Below, one piece after another: positions 42,547 through 54,714 of a stretch of 64,000 nucleotides of DNA (within the stretch, counting starts at the first letter, position 1; every line of letters starts with the position of its first letter). The position numbers were made by a program, and so were the translations under genes. This DNA comes from Astragalus membranaceus (Eukaryota > Streptophyta > Magnoliopsida > Fabales > Fabaceae): NCBI GenBank assembly GCA_039519185.1, contig CM076847.1, positions 51,281,708-51,345,707 of the forward strand, read 5' to 3'. The notes under the pieces were generated by a model. The model had not been told where the DNA came from. It did not search any database and saw only the letters and a list, made by a program, of their open reading frames with translations.

Positions 42547-45500
42547 TGTAGCATCCCGAAATAATTAGTTTAATTATTTCAACGTTTGACGCAATTAAAT
42601 TAAGGGTAAAATATGTTTTTAGTCCCTACAAAATCGGCTCCTTCTAAGTTTAGTCTCTACATTACCGAAATAGGCGTTTTGGTCCTCATCTTATTTTTCC
42701 GTTTTCAATTTTAGTCCCTCATGACTTTTAATAGCGCTTCAAAACTTTTAATAGCGCTTATAAAAGATCAAAAAAGCGCTATTAAAAGTTTTGAAGCGCT
42801 ACTAAAAGTCATGAGGGACTAAAAATGAAAACGGCAAAATAAGATGAGGACCAAAACGCCTATTTCGTTAATGTAAGGACTAAACTTAGAAGGAGCCGAT
42901 TTTGTGGGGCCTAAAAACATATTTAACCCTTAAATTAATTTAGTGCATGATTAATAATTTTGTTAATTGAGTGTTAGATTAATTATTAATTGGCGGAGAG
43001 TTTTTAAGTGACTAATAGATAGAAAAAGGGTTGTTTAGGAAAGATAAAAGAGGTTAGCGGTATTATGGTCATTTGACCCATAATACCACTTGTATTATAA
43101 AAGAAAGAAAAGAAATCAAAGGAAAGGAAGAAACAGAGAGGGAGAGGTCGAGAGAAATGAGAGAAAAGAAAAGAAAATGGAAGAGAAAAGAAAGAGAGAA
43201 ACGAAGAGGGAGAAGAGAAGAGGGGGTGTGAGTTTTTCATGCTTTGTTCTCCCTCTTAGTTCCGTTAGAATCCTCCCCTCATCCTCTTCATTTTGGTATA
43301 AAAATCATCACCAACAAACCATTCTCTCACTCTCCACCATTTTTGGATTTTAGAGGAAAAAATGGAGTTTTGATGGTTGTAGCTCAAAGGAAGGATTAGG
43401 AAGGTTATTGATGATCCATAGAAGCCATATTGTTGTCTGGGTAACTCAATCATTAAAATCTTGAAGCATTTAGAGGAATCAAGGGTTAGGGTTTGTGAAA
43501 TTGAATTGGGGTTTTATGGTTTGAAGAGCAATCGGAGCTTGAAGATGATGAATAGTGTTCTTGGATGCCTCATGGTTGAATGGGAAACTTTGGAAACAAG
43601 TTTGGAAAGTTGAAGTTGATTTTGAAGCTCTAGGAGCCTTGTTGGTGTCTTGGATGCGGATGAGGCATTGAGCTGAGGTTTCTCGCGAATCAGACGATCG
43701 AGTTGCGGAAAGTCTCGGGGTTTCGTGATTTTCATCACGATAGGTGAGTTTTACTCACGTTTAGGACTATATTTTTACTGTTTTGAATGACTCGAAATAT
43801 CGGTTTATGAAGTAAATCTCGTTTCGAAAGATTTTACGAGTCGAAAACCGTTTTCAGAAAAATTACGGTATTGAGACTGTTTGTTACAGGTTCAGTAATT
43901 CTGTGATTATGAATGTTCTATTTGTCTAAAAATTATGTGGTTTGTTTTTCTGGAAACTAGACACAATTTGCCACAAATTAGGCACTGAGTTTACTAAATT
44001 TGGATAAGTATAATGGAAGAATTCTTGGTTTCAAATTGAGTCAAAAATCTGGGACTGTTTTGGATATATGTTCCGTTTTTGTCTAATTGTGAATTCCCCG
44101 ATCCTCCAAATTTCGTGGGGTTTGTTTTGTTAGAAATTAGACTGAATTTGCTACTGAATAGACACTGATTTCACTAAATTTCATTGAGAAGTGAGGGATA
44201 AAGTTTGATTTCAAAATGACTAAACAATTCTGTCCGATTACTGGTACCAGTGTAGTAAATTGAAAAACTGCACTTACGGAATACTCTTTTTGAAAAACTG
44301 AACTGAGGAACCAAAACTACACTCATAGATATTTCCAAAGAGTATTCATTTTGTTGAAATCCGATGTCGTTTGCTATTTTAAATAATTCTCCGAAATAGG
44401 TGCATGATTTATAGAATTTCTGCACTCATGTATTGTGTCAAATAGTGCGTCGTGTCACTGATAGTTAGGAACGACTTATTGGATATTGTTGCTACTGAAT
44501 TGATGTTACTGGACTGGATTGACTGGAATATTATGTGATATTGATTGTTTTTATGTTGGAAATGGATTGGATTACGGGTTGGACGCGATCGGAGAAGCGA
44601 AACGAAACAAACGAACGAATAGTTTGCCGAATCTTCGTTTTGTAGCTCCTTTCGATTCCAAATCTCTCCTAATTTTCATTCCAACCATTTGTAATGAATT
44701 GTGATTGATAAAAACATGATGTTAACCATGTTCATGATGATTTTAAAAAAAATGTTTTGAAGATACAATTGTTTCGAAAAACCGAAATATAGTATACGTG
44801 TGAGGACAAGTTTTATCGGAAATAAAACGGACTATAAGTCCTAATTGGTATTGTATAACTGAGGGATATTTATTAATTATTCATCTAAACCAGTCTATGA
44901 TTCACGGTATATAAATTATATCGAGTCAGGGTGACGACCCCTATGGATTCGCATGCTAGGTGAGGGAAGTCATGAGCCCTTGACCTATGCCCCCATGATT
45001 TATGTTTTGCCTTTAGGACATGTACTGCTATTGGCTAGTTGTAGTTCACTTAAGCTTCTTCGGGTTGTTGGTGATGTGCTAAAGATTAAAAACATTATCA
45101 TGCAATTCAATAACTGAATCGCCAGTGAATGTTTGTAATTCATAATAACGAATTACCAGTGAATTTTTGCAATTCAATAACTGAATTGCCAGTAAATGTT
45201 TGTAATTTGCAATATCGAATTACTAGTAAATGTATGTAATTCATTAATTGAATTACCAAGTAAAAGTTTATAATTGAACCGAGAGAGTAGTTAGGGGTCT
45301 CGGTAGAACTCACTGAGATTGTATCTCATTGTTTATATGTTGATGGTTTTACAGAGAAACAGGGAACAATGAATGCAAACAAATACGGATAGCTGACGTG
45401 CTTGAGGAGAAGATGGAAGACATAGTTCTTTTGTCTTTGATTTTAGTTTCCTCGTTATCTTTGTAGTTCGATGATATGAGTTGGATTTGTTTTAAGTTAT

Positions 45501-45722
45501 GTAATCGTGTCCGCTTTTTTCTTGTAATGGTATTGAACACTAGGTCATGGTGATGTTGAAAGACTGGAAACCAATATGGTTTTAATTATGTTAAGACTGT
45601 TTGATGTTATTCATCGAAAATTTTTAGTAGTGTTCAATATCTTAAACAGGAAGTATAACTCTGATGTATGCTAAAGTGTATGCTCTAGCATTTCTACTTG
45701 TTAGAATTACTGGGGTGTTACA
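42547..45722 (+). repeat. 5' LTR of the outer element
   Basis: TGTAGCATCCC to GGGGTGTTACA; 3176 bp including a 328 bp MITE and its 7 bp target copy. A plausible TATA box (TATTATAAAAG, about 43092-43102) lies before a purine-rich stretch. Conserved donor-like GTGAGT at 43744, acceptor-like TTTTACAG to 45354. A roughly 36 bp minisatellite (TGCAATTCAATAACTGAAT and variants) occupies 45098-45270. Confidence 0.85.
42603..42930. mobile_element. Foldback MITE in the outer 5' LTR (328 bp)
   Basis: Inverted arms from AGGGTAAAATATGTTTTTAG to CTAAAAACATATTTAACCCT, with a central palindromic TTTTAATAGCGCTTAT. The 7-bp target duplication TAAATTA is at 42596-42602 and 42931-42937. The 3' LTR of the same element has the empty site at about 58735 (CAATTAAATTAATTTAGTG), proving insertion after the retrotransposon. 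Confidence 0.85.
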
Positions 45723-45724
45723 GT

Positions 45725-45738
45725 TGGTATCAAAGCAG
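45725..45738 (+). promoter_or_regulatory. Primer binding site, outer element
   Basis: TGGTATCAAAGCAG, two bases after the 5' LTR; matches the initiator tRNA-Met primer site TGGTATCAGAGC with one change. Confidence 0.75.
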
Positions 45739-48144
45739 TTCGACCTTGTCGGAGTTAGAGACCTAACGGTCAAAAGATTAGTTAGATTGAGTCAGCTAGG
45801 GACTTCAGCAATTGACTGTCAGAACCTTTTAGTAGTTTGTGTGAGACGTTGAGTTTGGATCCACTCGATATTTCATGCAACGTACTGAGAAGAATGACAA
45901 TTAGTTGCCTCGGTCCCGAAAATGTTCTAAACCATAAACCCTAGGATTCCCAGACATCTTGTTTCATTAGAGTATGCAGCAGAAGTAGTGGGCATCCGAG
46001 TTGGTTCGAGGAAGTTGGGACGATCGTTCAGTCATTGGAGCCGGTTTGATCATTGACTCATCCCGTAAGTTGAAAGAGGTCCCCTAGAGAGTTATCAGTT
46101 GAGGAAACTGTCGGTGGAGGAAAATGGTAGTGTCCTAGAATTTCTTAGGACTAGCAAGCACCGTAAAAACCCAGATTATTGTCAGATCATTTTCTAAGTT
46201 ACTAAGATGACGTTTAGTAGTCAACTCTACTGTGTAGCATATATTGACTCTAAGTTACGTTTCAGCTAAGTAAGGTCCTTCGGGAGAATTATGGTTCTCG
46301 AATAGGTATCCTTCCCTAAGAAACACTCTTTCCAAAGTTAGGAAACTGAGTTGTAACCTGTCATTGCGCTTGCAGTTTTGGCAAGTAGTGCCCAATGTTT
46401 ATTAGACTATATTTCCCATTCCTAATAAACACCTTTCACAAGGCTATGAAACGAACAAGTAAACCATCATAGTGCTGGTAGTCTAAATGTGCTGCACCAC
46501 CCGGTGTCCATTATACAAGTTACCTTATCAAAACACTAAGTTGTGTTCCTATCAAGAAGGGACTAGTTCATGCAAGGAAAGTTACCATATTTTGACTCTC
46601 CGATTAGGAGCATGTCAGTATTCGTCTGTGAGAAATTTTTGCTAGTCTTCCAACTTGTTTTATCCGTAATTTTTAATCCGGAACTCCGATTTAGGTATTC
46701 CGAGACGTGTTGGAAACCTAACGAAGTTGTCTAGACATACCAATGGATTTTGGACTATGTTTTATCCTAGTTCCAAAAAGTATTCCTACTCTAACCAAGC
46801 CTTAGGTTCTAAGTGTTAGTAGAACGGAAACCCTAGTTGGGAATAAGATGCTTGTAAAGAATCCCCAACGAGTAAGGCTAAGAAAGAAAGACCCAGATTA
46901 GGAAAAATTCCTTTTAACGTCGTAAGGGGGCTATTTCTCAGAAATAGCCATTAGCAGTTATTCCTTCCCTTAAGAAAATCTTAAGACTTAGTGAAAGTCC
47001 TAAATGATTAGGCACATAGTTTAAGGTTGAAAATGGAAGAGCTTGGTTTATCTAAGTGCCCAATGTTGAGGATAGCCATGGATCGGTCAAGTATTTGGGT
47101 TTGATTCATTATGATAATTGTGATTCATTAAGATGCTTGGAGGACCTAAGGAACGTTCAAAATAGTTAGGATTCGTTTTACGGATCAACACAAGATGCAC
47201 TACTGGTGTGCCGTTTGATTCGATAAAGGAATTCTTCTATTTTCTCGTCTCCTTGACACTACAGCTATCCCAATACCATCCGTAATCCAAATGTAAATGA
47301 CTACACCTTGATTGATCAACAATCCACCTTGTGGTGATTAAGTCTATAAGCTTTTAGTGAACCCTAGTTTTAGGGAAGCCGTTTAGCCTCACCAGAGAGA
47401 TTTCTATTGTATATAGATTCTCGTACCCTAGTGTATGGGTAGTTGAAGCCATAAAGGGCTAGTAGTTCGAAAGGTCGAGTGATAGACTTTCAGGCGAGTT
47501 CTATCAAGAAGAATAACCAGTCGTGTAAGAATTTTTTCTGGCTGGAAGTTTTTCCTCAAAGGTCTTTGCACTAGTGCTATGATTGCGGATCTTATAGTCA
47601 TTAAGCTTAAAATCTCAATTCATGAGTTATGGAGATTCACTCCCACGAGTAAGTTTGGGTTAGTTGGTAGAGTGACTCTGATAGGTCATGGAAAACTTAT
47701 TTTGAAATCCTATCAATATATGAGAGTCATTGAGAAATTATAGTCGACTCAGATAGGTCACGAAAAGATAATTTTATAAAAATCCTATATATCACTACAT
47801 GAGTCCCTGAAAATAGTGGTAGTTCCCGAGTTTAACCCAAAGAACTAGATGTATCTCCAATAGGACGGAAATGTAATGTCCCAAATTTTTTTTTTCAGTT
47901 CCGAAGAAAATCTGGAATGAAGGTTGATATTGCTTTGACTAATAAGGCGAAAAGAAGAGATTTTAAGCAATGAGTTAGGCGCTAGTCCCTGAGCCGGGAT
48001 GCCTAAACAAGTTTCCGCTATAGTGGCAAGGTTTAGTGTTAACCTCTCGTTTGCGAAGGTTAACAATCCGATTGTAATTATGATTCCGTTTGACAGGTCA
48101 AACGTGAATACGAATATGGAAGTGAGGTGATTGCTGATAATTTT
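45739..48144 (+). pseudogene. Degraded internal region of the outer element, left part
   Basis: Where gag should lie there are only short open frames and many stops; I could not recognise gag, protease or pol motifs. The region continues after the inner element at 57653. Confidence 0.5.
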
Positions 48145-51075
48145 TGTAACACCCCGATAAATTCTAACATATAGAATCACCGAAATGTACTAAATGGCAT
48201 ACATCAGAGTAACTTCCTGTTATTGAAATATTGAACACAACTAAAACTTTCGATAATACATATCAAATGGTTCTCTGAACCTCATACACTTCCTGTAAAT
48301 GCTTAAGTTTCTATACTTAAGACACGTACATAATCCTGGTGTTCAATACTCAAAACATAAAGTAGCGGAAACGATTTTACAACTTAAACAACGAAAGTTA
48401 TACAATCGGAACATAGAAACAATAAACGGAACAAAGGTCCAAAACATGAAACTAGGTCTTCAATGACTCCACGAGTCACCTCAGCTAACCGTGCTTTATC
48501 GCCTTTGCTTTTCCCTGTTTCTCTGTAAAAACCACAAATATGAAGGGTGAGATAAACATTATCTCAGTGAGTCCTATCGAGACCCCTTACTACTCTAGCG
48601 GTTCATTATGCTTTGCTTTGAACTCATGGTCCTAAAAAGCAACCACGTGGAAATACATTTAGTCCTGTAACCTTCATGCTCATGGCCCTCCTAAGCGACA
48701 CATGAAGCATGCAATCTTTGTTCCATGTTTTTAGCATAACACCTCAGTCTACCTATTTTATAGGCATCTCTTGACTTTGGTGAACCCATTCCGCTATTTC
48801 TAGTGGGGGAAACATTCTTGAGTCTAGGTTTTGGGGCTCATGACTTCCCCTCTCCTAGTATGCTAACCTCTTAGGGTCGTCACCCTTTTTCCTCTTGTAT
48901 TTATTATACATTATCAGTCTGTGTACCCGCAATGGGCTGTTAGTCATTTCAGTCAAGTACCATGTACCATATCAGTCAAATACAGTGTATAATATCAGTC
49001 AAATACCGTGTATTATTATCATTCCTGACATATGCACTCTCGCGTTCTCTAAGTGCGGTCTTCCATTTTATTCATAACACACAAACTTTCTATCGAACAT
49101 GTTCAATCTCATACCATTGTTACCTTTACATTGTTGTGGAACCTTGAGGAATGGATTAGAAGGGAATTGGAATCATTTGGAATGGATAAAAAGGTACTTT
49201 GAAATTCAAGGTCAAAGTCTCACACGACCCGTGCGTGTAGGCGCACGATCCGGGCGTGGTTGAATAAAAGTTCCAGAAGGATACACACGACCCGTGCGAC
49301 TAGGCGCACGATCCGTGTGTGTTTAAAACTCAGTTCGTGTAACATCAGATGGGGGCGCACGACCCGTGCACAGAGGCACACGATCCGTGCGTCTCCATCC
49401 GTTTTCCAGAAAACAGACTTTTCATGAGTAAATTCCATTCCGTTCCGATTCCAATTTCGTTCCGATCGATATCCCAACATAACAGTTATTATTCCAGACC
49501 AGCGAAAGCGATTAAACGGTCAAACAATATATATCATAAATCGACAATCCAATCAATTCGAGCAATTATGCGATTTACGGTTTTTCGATAAAAACGTTTT
49601 CGCTAACTTTTTACAAAGAGGATTTTCCATAATATCATTTCAGTAAATAACATGACTCGACAACAACACGTCCCTAAGCGAGTATAGAACTCACCGATTT
49701 GACGACCTCGCGAGAAATCACGTCCTCACGAACCGTAACTTCTCGAACAATCCCCGTAATCACGTACTCGCACCGAACTCGTCCGATACTCGAAACTGCA
49801 CTTCGGAACAGCAACCAATCACAAATCCAGCTACTGAACTTCCTCCTTGACTACGGAATTGGCGTCTCTCGAACTTTGGCGATTCAAACCGAAATTTGAG
49901 AAACCAACACTTCCAATTTCGCATCCGTTTTCCAGAATCAGTGAGCAGTTTTGTAACACGTGTATCTTGGTCAAATCGTGGCCAAAACCCTTCAAACCAG
50001 TGCCCATTCTGTAGATAATTTCGTCCACTTTCTGATGGTCAAAGGATCACACTCATGCACCCAGTAACTTGGGAGATACACGCGAAACAATGTGACTGGT
50101 TCAGGACAGTGCTTGAGTCTGAATCCGAAACTTGGGGACATGATATCTCCTTCGTTTCTCCATGAAATCATACGGTTCTTGTGCCCAAAATGAAGCTCTT
50201 CGAGTATAGTTTCCAGAGGGACAAGAATCACGATCATCGGAGCAGTGTACAGCGAGATACGATGAAAACAATGAAGGTGATGCATACGGGTTTTACCCAG
50301 AATTTCTGTAGAACTTGAATCATCATCTTCAATCACTTGCCATTACGAATTCAAGCTCTAATAGCTAACCTAAACACTCCAATACAGAACCAAGCTACTG
50401 AAATTCACCCTAATGCATTAAAATCAGCCATGCATCTTCAGTTTTGACTCCCTCAAGCTTCAACTTGAACATGCAATTTCAAGGAAAGCACAAAACTCCA
50501 TTGTTGGTCAAGATGAAGCTTTGGAATTCGAAAATGGTAGGAGGGTGAGGAGGGTGACTGAGCTTTCAGAAGGGGTATCAATGGAAAGGGCTTGGAAAAT
50601 GGAGGAGAATGGTACAAAAATTACTTACATGCATGAAGCTTGGATGTTGATCCATTTCCTTCTTCTCCACTCTCTTGACCTCTCCTCCTCCTCTTTCTTA
50701 ATTTTCAGTTTTGCTGGAAATGATGGAGGTGTAGAGTTTTTATTTTGGTTCAGCTGGAGTTCACTTAAAAGGGCGAAATGACCATAATGCCCCTATGTCC
50801 AAATTTTGCTTAAACTTCCTTAATTTCTTCTTAAGTCAATTTTAATCTTACAATACTTATACAATAATTACATATTGCATATAGTGATGTTCTGTGGAGG
50901 ATGGTTTAGCCGAAACTCATTAATGTGTGGAAAAGACGAAAATACCCTTGTGTTCCTATTCGCTTACAATCCCAATTAACTCGCCATATCATGATTAACC
51001 AATTATGCTAATTAATTATCTTGAGACGTCTTGCTAATTTCAATAAATGAAATTAGCTAAATTGGGGATGTTACA
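48145..51075 (-). repeat. 3' LTR of the inner element (2931 bp)
   Basis: Plus strand TGTAACACCCCGATAAATTC to GGGGATGTTACA. In element orientation the donor-like GTGAGT ends near 49694-49689 and the acceptor-like TTTTACAG near 48523. The palindromic GCACGATCCGTGC cluster lies at 49219-49400. Next to it internally (51076-51090) the minus strand reads AAAAGTTGGGGTGAT, the polypurine tract. Confidence 0.9.
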
Positions 51076-54003
51076 ATCACCCCAACTTTTAAAAAATTTT
51101 GTCCTCAAAATTGACAAAACGTACCTCACCCGAAAAAGATAGGGATATTTCACCCGCATGTCTTCCTCTACTTCCCAAGTTGCTTCGTCGGGTGAAGTAT
51201 CGTCCCAAAGTACCTTGACAATAGGGATTGATCTTGTCTGGAGCGTTTTCTCGCCACATTCAATGATCCTAATGGGAGTAGGCTGATAAGATAAATCCGA
51301 TCTGATGTCAATCGCTTCATAACTTAAGGGTTGATTCGGATCATGAATATACTTCCTTAATTGCGATACATGAATCACGTTATGTAATCTGGACAATTCT
51401 GGAGGCAATGCAATGCGATACGCTACCGGCCCCACTCGCTCGACAATCTGGAAAGGTCCGACATACCGAGGACTGAGCTTCTTCGCTCGCAAAGCAATAC
51501 TGGTTCCGATGGTTGGAGAAAGTCTCAAAAAGACATGGTCTCCTTCTTTGAATTCTAAAGGCCTTCTTCTCTTATCCGCATAACTCTTCTGCCGACTCTG
51601 CGCGGCTTTCATCCTTTCTCTTATCTGACGGATCTTCTCCGTAGTCTCACGGACCAAATCCGGTCCCAACAATCTCTGCTCACCTATATCCCACCAACCC
51701 AATGGTGTTCTACACTTCCTTCCATACAATGCTTCATATGGAGCCATTCCGATACTAGAATGGTAACTGTTGTTGTAGGAAAATTCCACCAATGGAAGAT
51801 GATCCTCCCATCTGCTCCCACTATCGAGTACACACGCCCTCAACATATCCTCCAATGTCTGCATTGTTCTCTCAGTCTGCCCGTCTGTCTGAGGATGGTA
51901 AGCGGTGCTAACCTACACCGTTGTTTCTAACTCCATATTCAATGCTCTCCAAAATCGAGATGTGAACTTGGGATCTCGATCATAGATGATACTTGTAGGG
52001 ATTCCATGCAACTTCAAAATATTCTTGAGATACCCATCTTCTAACCTAGCAACCTTGTGATTCAACTCACCGGGATAAAATGGGCGGACTTGGTCAAGCG
52101 GTCCACCACTACCCAAATAGAATCATTTCCGGCTTGGGACCGTGGCAACCTCACTACAAAATCCATAGAAATGCTTTCCCATTTCCATTCAGGTACATTC
52201 AACGGCTGTAACTGGCCACCTGGCGTTCTATCTTAACCCGTTGACAAGTCAAGCATCGAGACACAAACTCTGCAATACCTACTTTCATACCCGGCCACCA
52301 GTACAATTGCCTCAAATCTTGATACATCTTGGTAGACCCAGGATGTATTGAGAACTGACTCTTATGAGCCTCCTCTAAAACTTGCCTCTTCACATCCTCA
52401 TCATTCGGCACACAGATTCTACCATCCAAACGAATTACGCCATCCCCGTCTTCGGTGTAACTCGTTACTCTCTTCTGCGCTTGCAGCTCTACATCACCTT
52501 CTTGGGCTGAGTGAATTAGATCTCTCAAGGGACTTGAAATCCGAATGTGACTCAACACCAACCTGTTCCTTCTTGACTTCACTCTCAAGTTGAGGTCTCT
52601 GAACGATTCCAACAAGGACATCTCGTGCATCATCAACTCTACAGTGTGGATAGACTTTCTGCTTAAAGCATCGGCCACGACGTTAGCCTTACCAGGATGG
52701 TACTTCAATTCAAAATCATAATCTTTCAGAAATTCTACCCATCTCCTCTGTCTGTTGTTCAGCTCCTTTTGGTCAAACAAATACCTAAGACTCTTGTGGT
52801 CACTAAAGACTTCGAAACGAGACCCATACAGGTAATGTCTCCAAATCTTTAGGGCAAACACAATCGCCACCAACTCTAAATCATGAGTTGGGTAGTTCTC
52901 TTCATGCGGCTTCAACTGTCTGGAGGCATAAGCAACCACTTGTTGATTCTGCATTAGGAAACATCCCAAACCCTTACCAGAGGCGTCACAATAGATTTGG
53001 AATCTTACGGACGGATCTGGAAGAATCAGGACAGGTGCAGAAGTCAAACGACTCTTCAATTCCGCGAAACAATTATCACAGTCTGAGTCCCAAACAAACG
53101 GCTGACCCTTGCGAGTTAACCGAGTGAGTGGAAGAACCAGCTGGGGAAATCCTTGAATGAATCTTCGATAATACCCAGCTAATCCCAAGAAACTTCTTAC
53201 CTCAGTAACCGTAGATGGTTGTTCCCAGTCTACCACAGCTTCAATCTTACTGGGATCCACTGCAACCCTGCCCGAGATATCACATGGCCCAGAAATTTAA
53301 CTTCGAGCATCCAAAAATCGCATTCGGATGGCTTAGCATACAACTTCTTCTCTCGGAGTACGTTCAGAACAATTCGGAGATGTTGCACATGCTCTTCAAT
53401 CGTCTTAGAGAACACCAAGATATCATTAATGAACACTACCACAAACTGATCCAGATAGGGATTAAAAATCCTATTCATATAATCCATGAATACGGCTGGA
53501 GCATTGGTCAAACCGAAGGGCATCACTACAAATTCATAGTGTCCATACCTCGTACGGGAAGCGGTCTTCGGGACGTCCAAAGCTCGAACCTTGATTTGGT
53601 GATAGCCAGACCTCAAATCAATCTTTGAAAATACAGAGGCTCCCCTCAATTGATCTAGCAAATCATCAATCCTCGGTAGAGGGTACTTATTCTTGACAGT
53701 CACCTTATTCAACTGACGATAATCGATACACAATCTCATACTTCAGTCCCTCTTCTTGACAAGCAACACTGGAGCACCCCATGGTGAGGCACTCGGCCGG
53801 ATAAACCGTTTGGAAATTAACTCTTCCAATTGGACTTTCAATTCCCTCAACTCTAACGGCGACATTCTATACAGGGCTATAGAAATTGGTCCAGTGCCCG
53901 TAGCCAACTCTATAGAAAACTCCACCTCACGATCCGGAGGTAACGAAGGAACTTCATCAGGAAACACATCAAGAAATTCATTAGCAACTTGCACAGAAGA
54001 CAA
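51040..54003 (-). pseudogene. pol of the inner element: RT, RNase H, integrase, C-terminal chromo-like segment
   Basis: Minus-strand order: aspartic-protease tail and FPDEVPSLPPDREVEF (about 53960); reverse transcriptase with LCIDYRQLNKVT, FSKIDLRSGYHQIK and FVVVFINDILVFS (about 53430); RNase H with YCDASGKGLGCFL and SDHKSLRYLF; integrase zinc finger H-H-C-C ending CLTCQRVK (about 52230); integrase core pieces SMDFVVRLPRS, YDRDPKFTSRFW and TAYHPQTDG; then KLSPRYVGPFQI and a chromodomain-like VKVLWDDTSPDEATWEVEED. Lesions: a TGA between the two RT frames near 53741; Asn in place of the first Asp of the active-site pair; a small deletion and frameshift near 52225; another shift near 52090; a stop near 51913. 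The last frame runs through the polypurine tract into the LTR. Confidence 0.9.
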
Positions 54004-54697
54004 ATCTAGACCTGTCTGGATGCAGACAACGTCATGACATAAGCTTCTGCGCCTTGAAACAAACAGTCACTAGCCGAAGTGAATGAGATAACAACTTCAG
54101 AATTGGTCGGCTGTAGCTCCACTGACTCGGAGGCGACACCGATAGTCCGATGAAACAATCAACATTCACATGGTTTGCAGTCGTTCATCTTCTCGGTGGA
54201 GTGTCTGTAGCCATGACTTTCTGAGCATCTGCAGTGTAGACCCTCTCTCGAGCTGAAGTAGGCTTATCTGACCCTTTCTTTTCCTCTTTTTGGGCACTCT
54301 GGATTGAGTGACCCTCTTTCTTAAAATATTACCACTGAGTCGCACTACGACGACATCCACCTCTTGGGCTTCCTACCAGCGAAACACTTGGAGAATCTAG
54401 AGGAATCATACAACTGCACTTTATTTCCCTTGATAGGTTACCTTTTAACTTTGCATTCGGAGTTGATGGCCTAACTACCTTCTCCTTTCCAGTATTCCCT
54501 AAGATGAGACGGGTTTTAAGGAACTTCGGTCTTGGTCGAGGACTACGTCTTGGTCATCCTTCCGTAATTCCGCTCATGATACACCAAGTATTGAGTTGAT
54601 CAGGCTCAATGTCTCTTAGCATCACAAGTGTAATCACAACAAAGACTAACAAGGAATCGACTCAACCCTAAACTAAACTAAGCCCGACTAGGTCGAA
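54004..54697 (-). pseudogene. Remnant of gag end and protease, inner element
   Basis: Only short stretches are recognisable, such as CPKRGKE-like and RVYTADAQKVMATD, the linker after the gag zinc knuckle, and VNVDCFIG-type protease residues near 54160. The capsid part of gag is missing; about 0.7 kb remains where 1.5 kb or more is expected. Confidence 0.55.
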
Positions 54698-54711
54698 CTG
54701 CTCTGATACCA
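54698..54711 (-). promoter_or_regulatory. Primer binding site, inner element
   Basis: Minus strand TGGTATCAGAGCAG, three bases inside the 5' LTR; a perfect initiator tRNA-Met type site. Confidence 0.85.
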
Positions 54712-54714
54712 TAA

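Noticed and set aside
43090..43353. Lys/Arg/Glu-rich open frame in the outer LTR
   Set aside because: A purine-rich leader stretch after the possible TATA box; low complexity and lost in the other LTR copy.
49992..50336. A 114-codon open frame present in both inner LTRs (also 56564-56908)
   Set aside because: Both copies come from one LTR sequence, so their agreement reflects LTR identity and not selection. No domain is recognisable and it is absent from the other LTR families.
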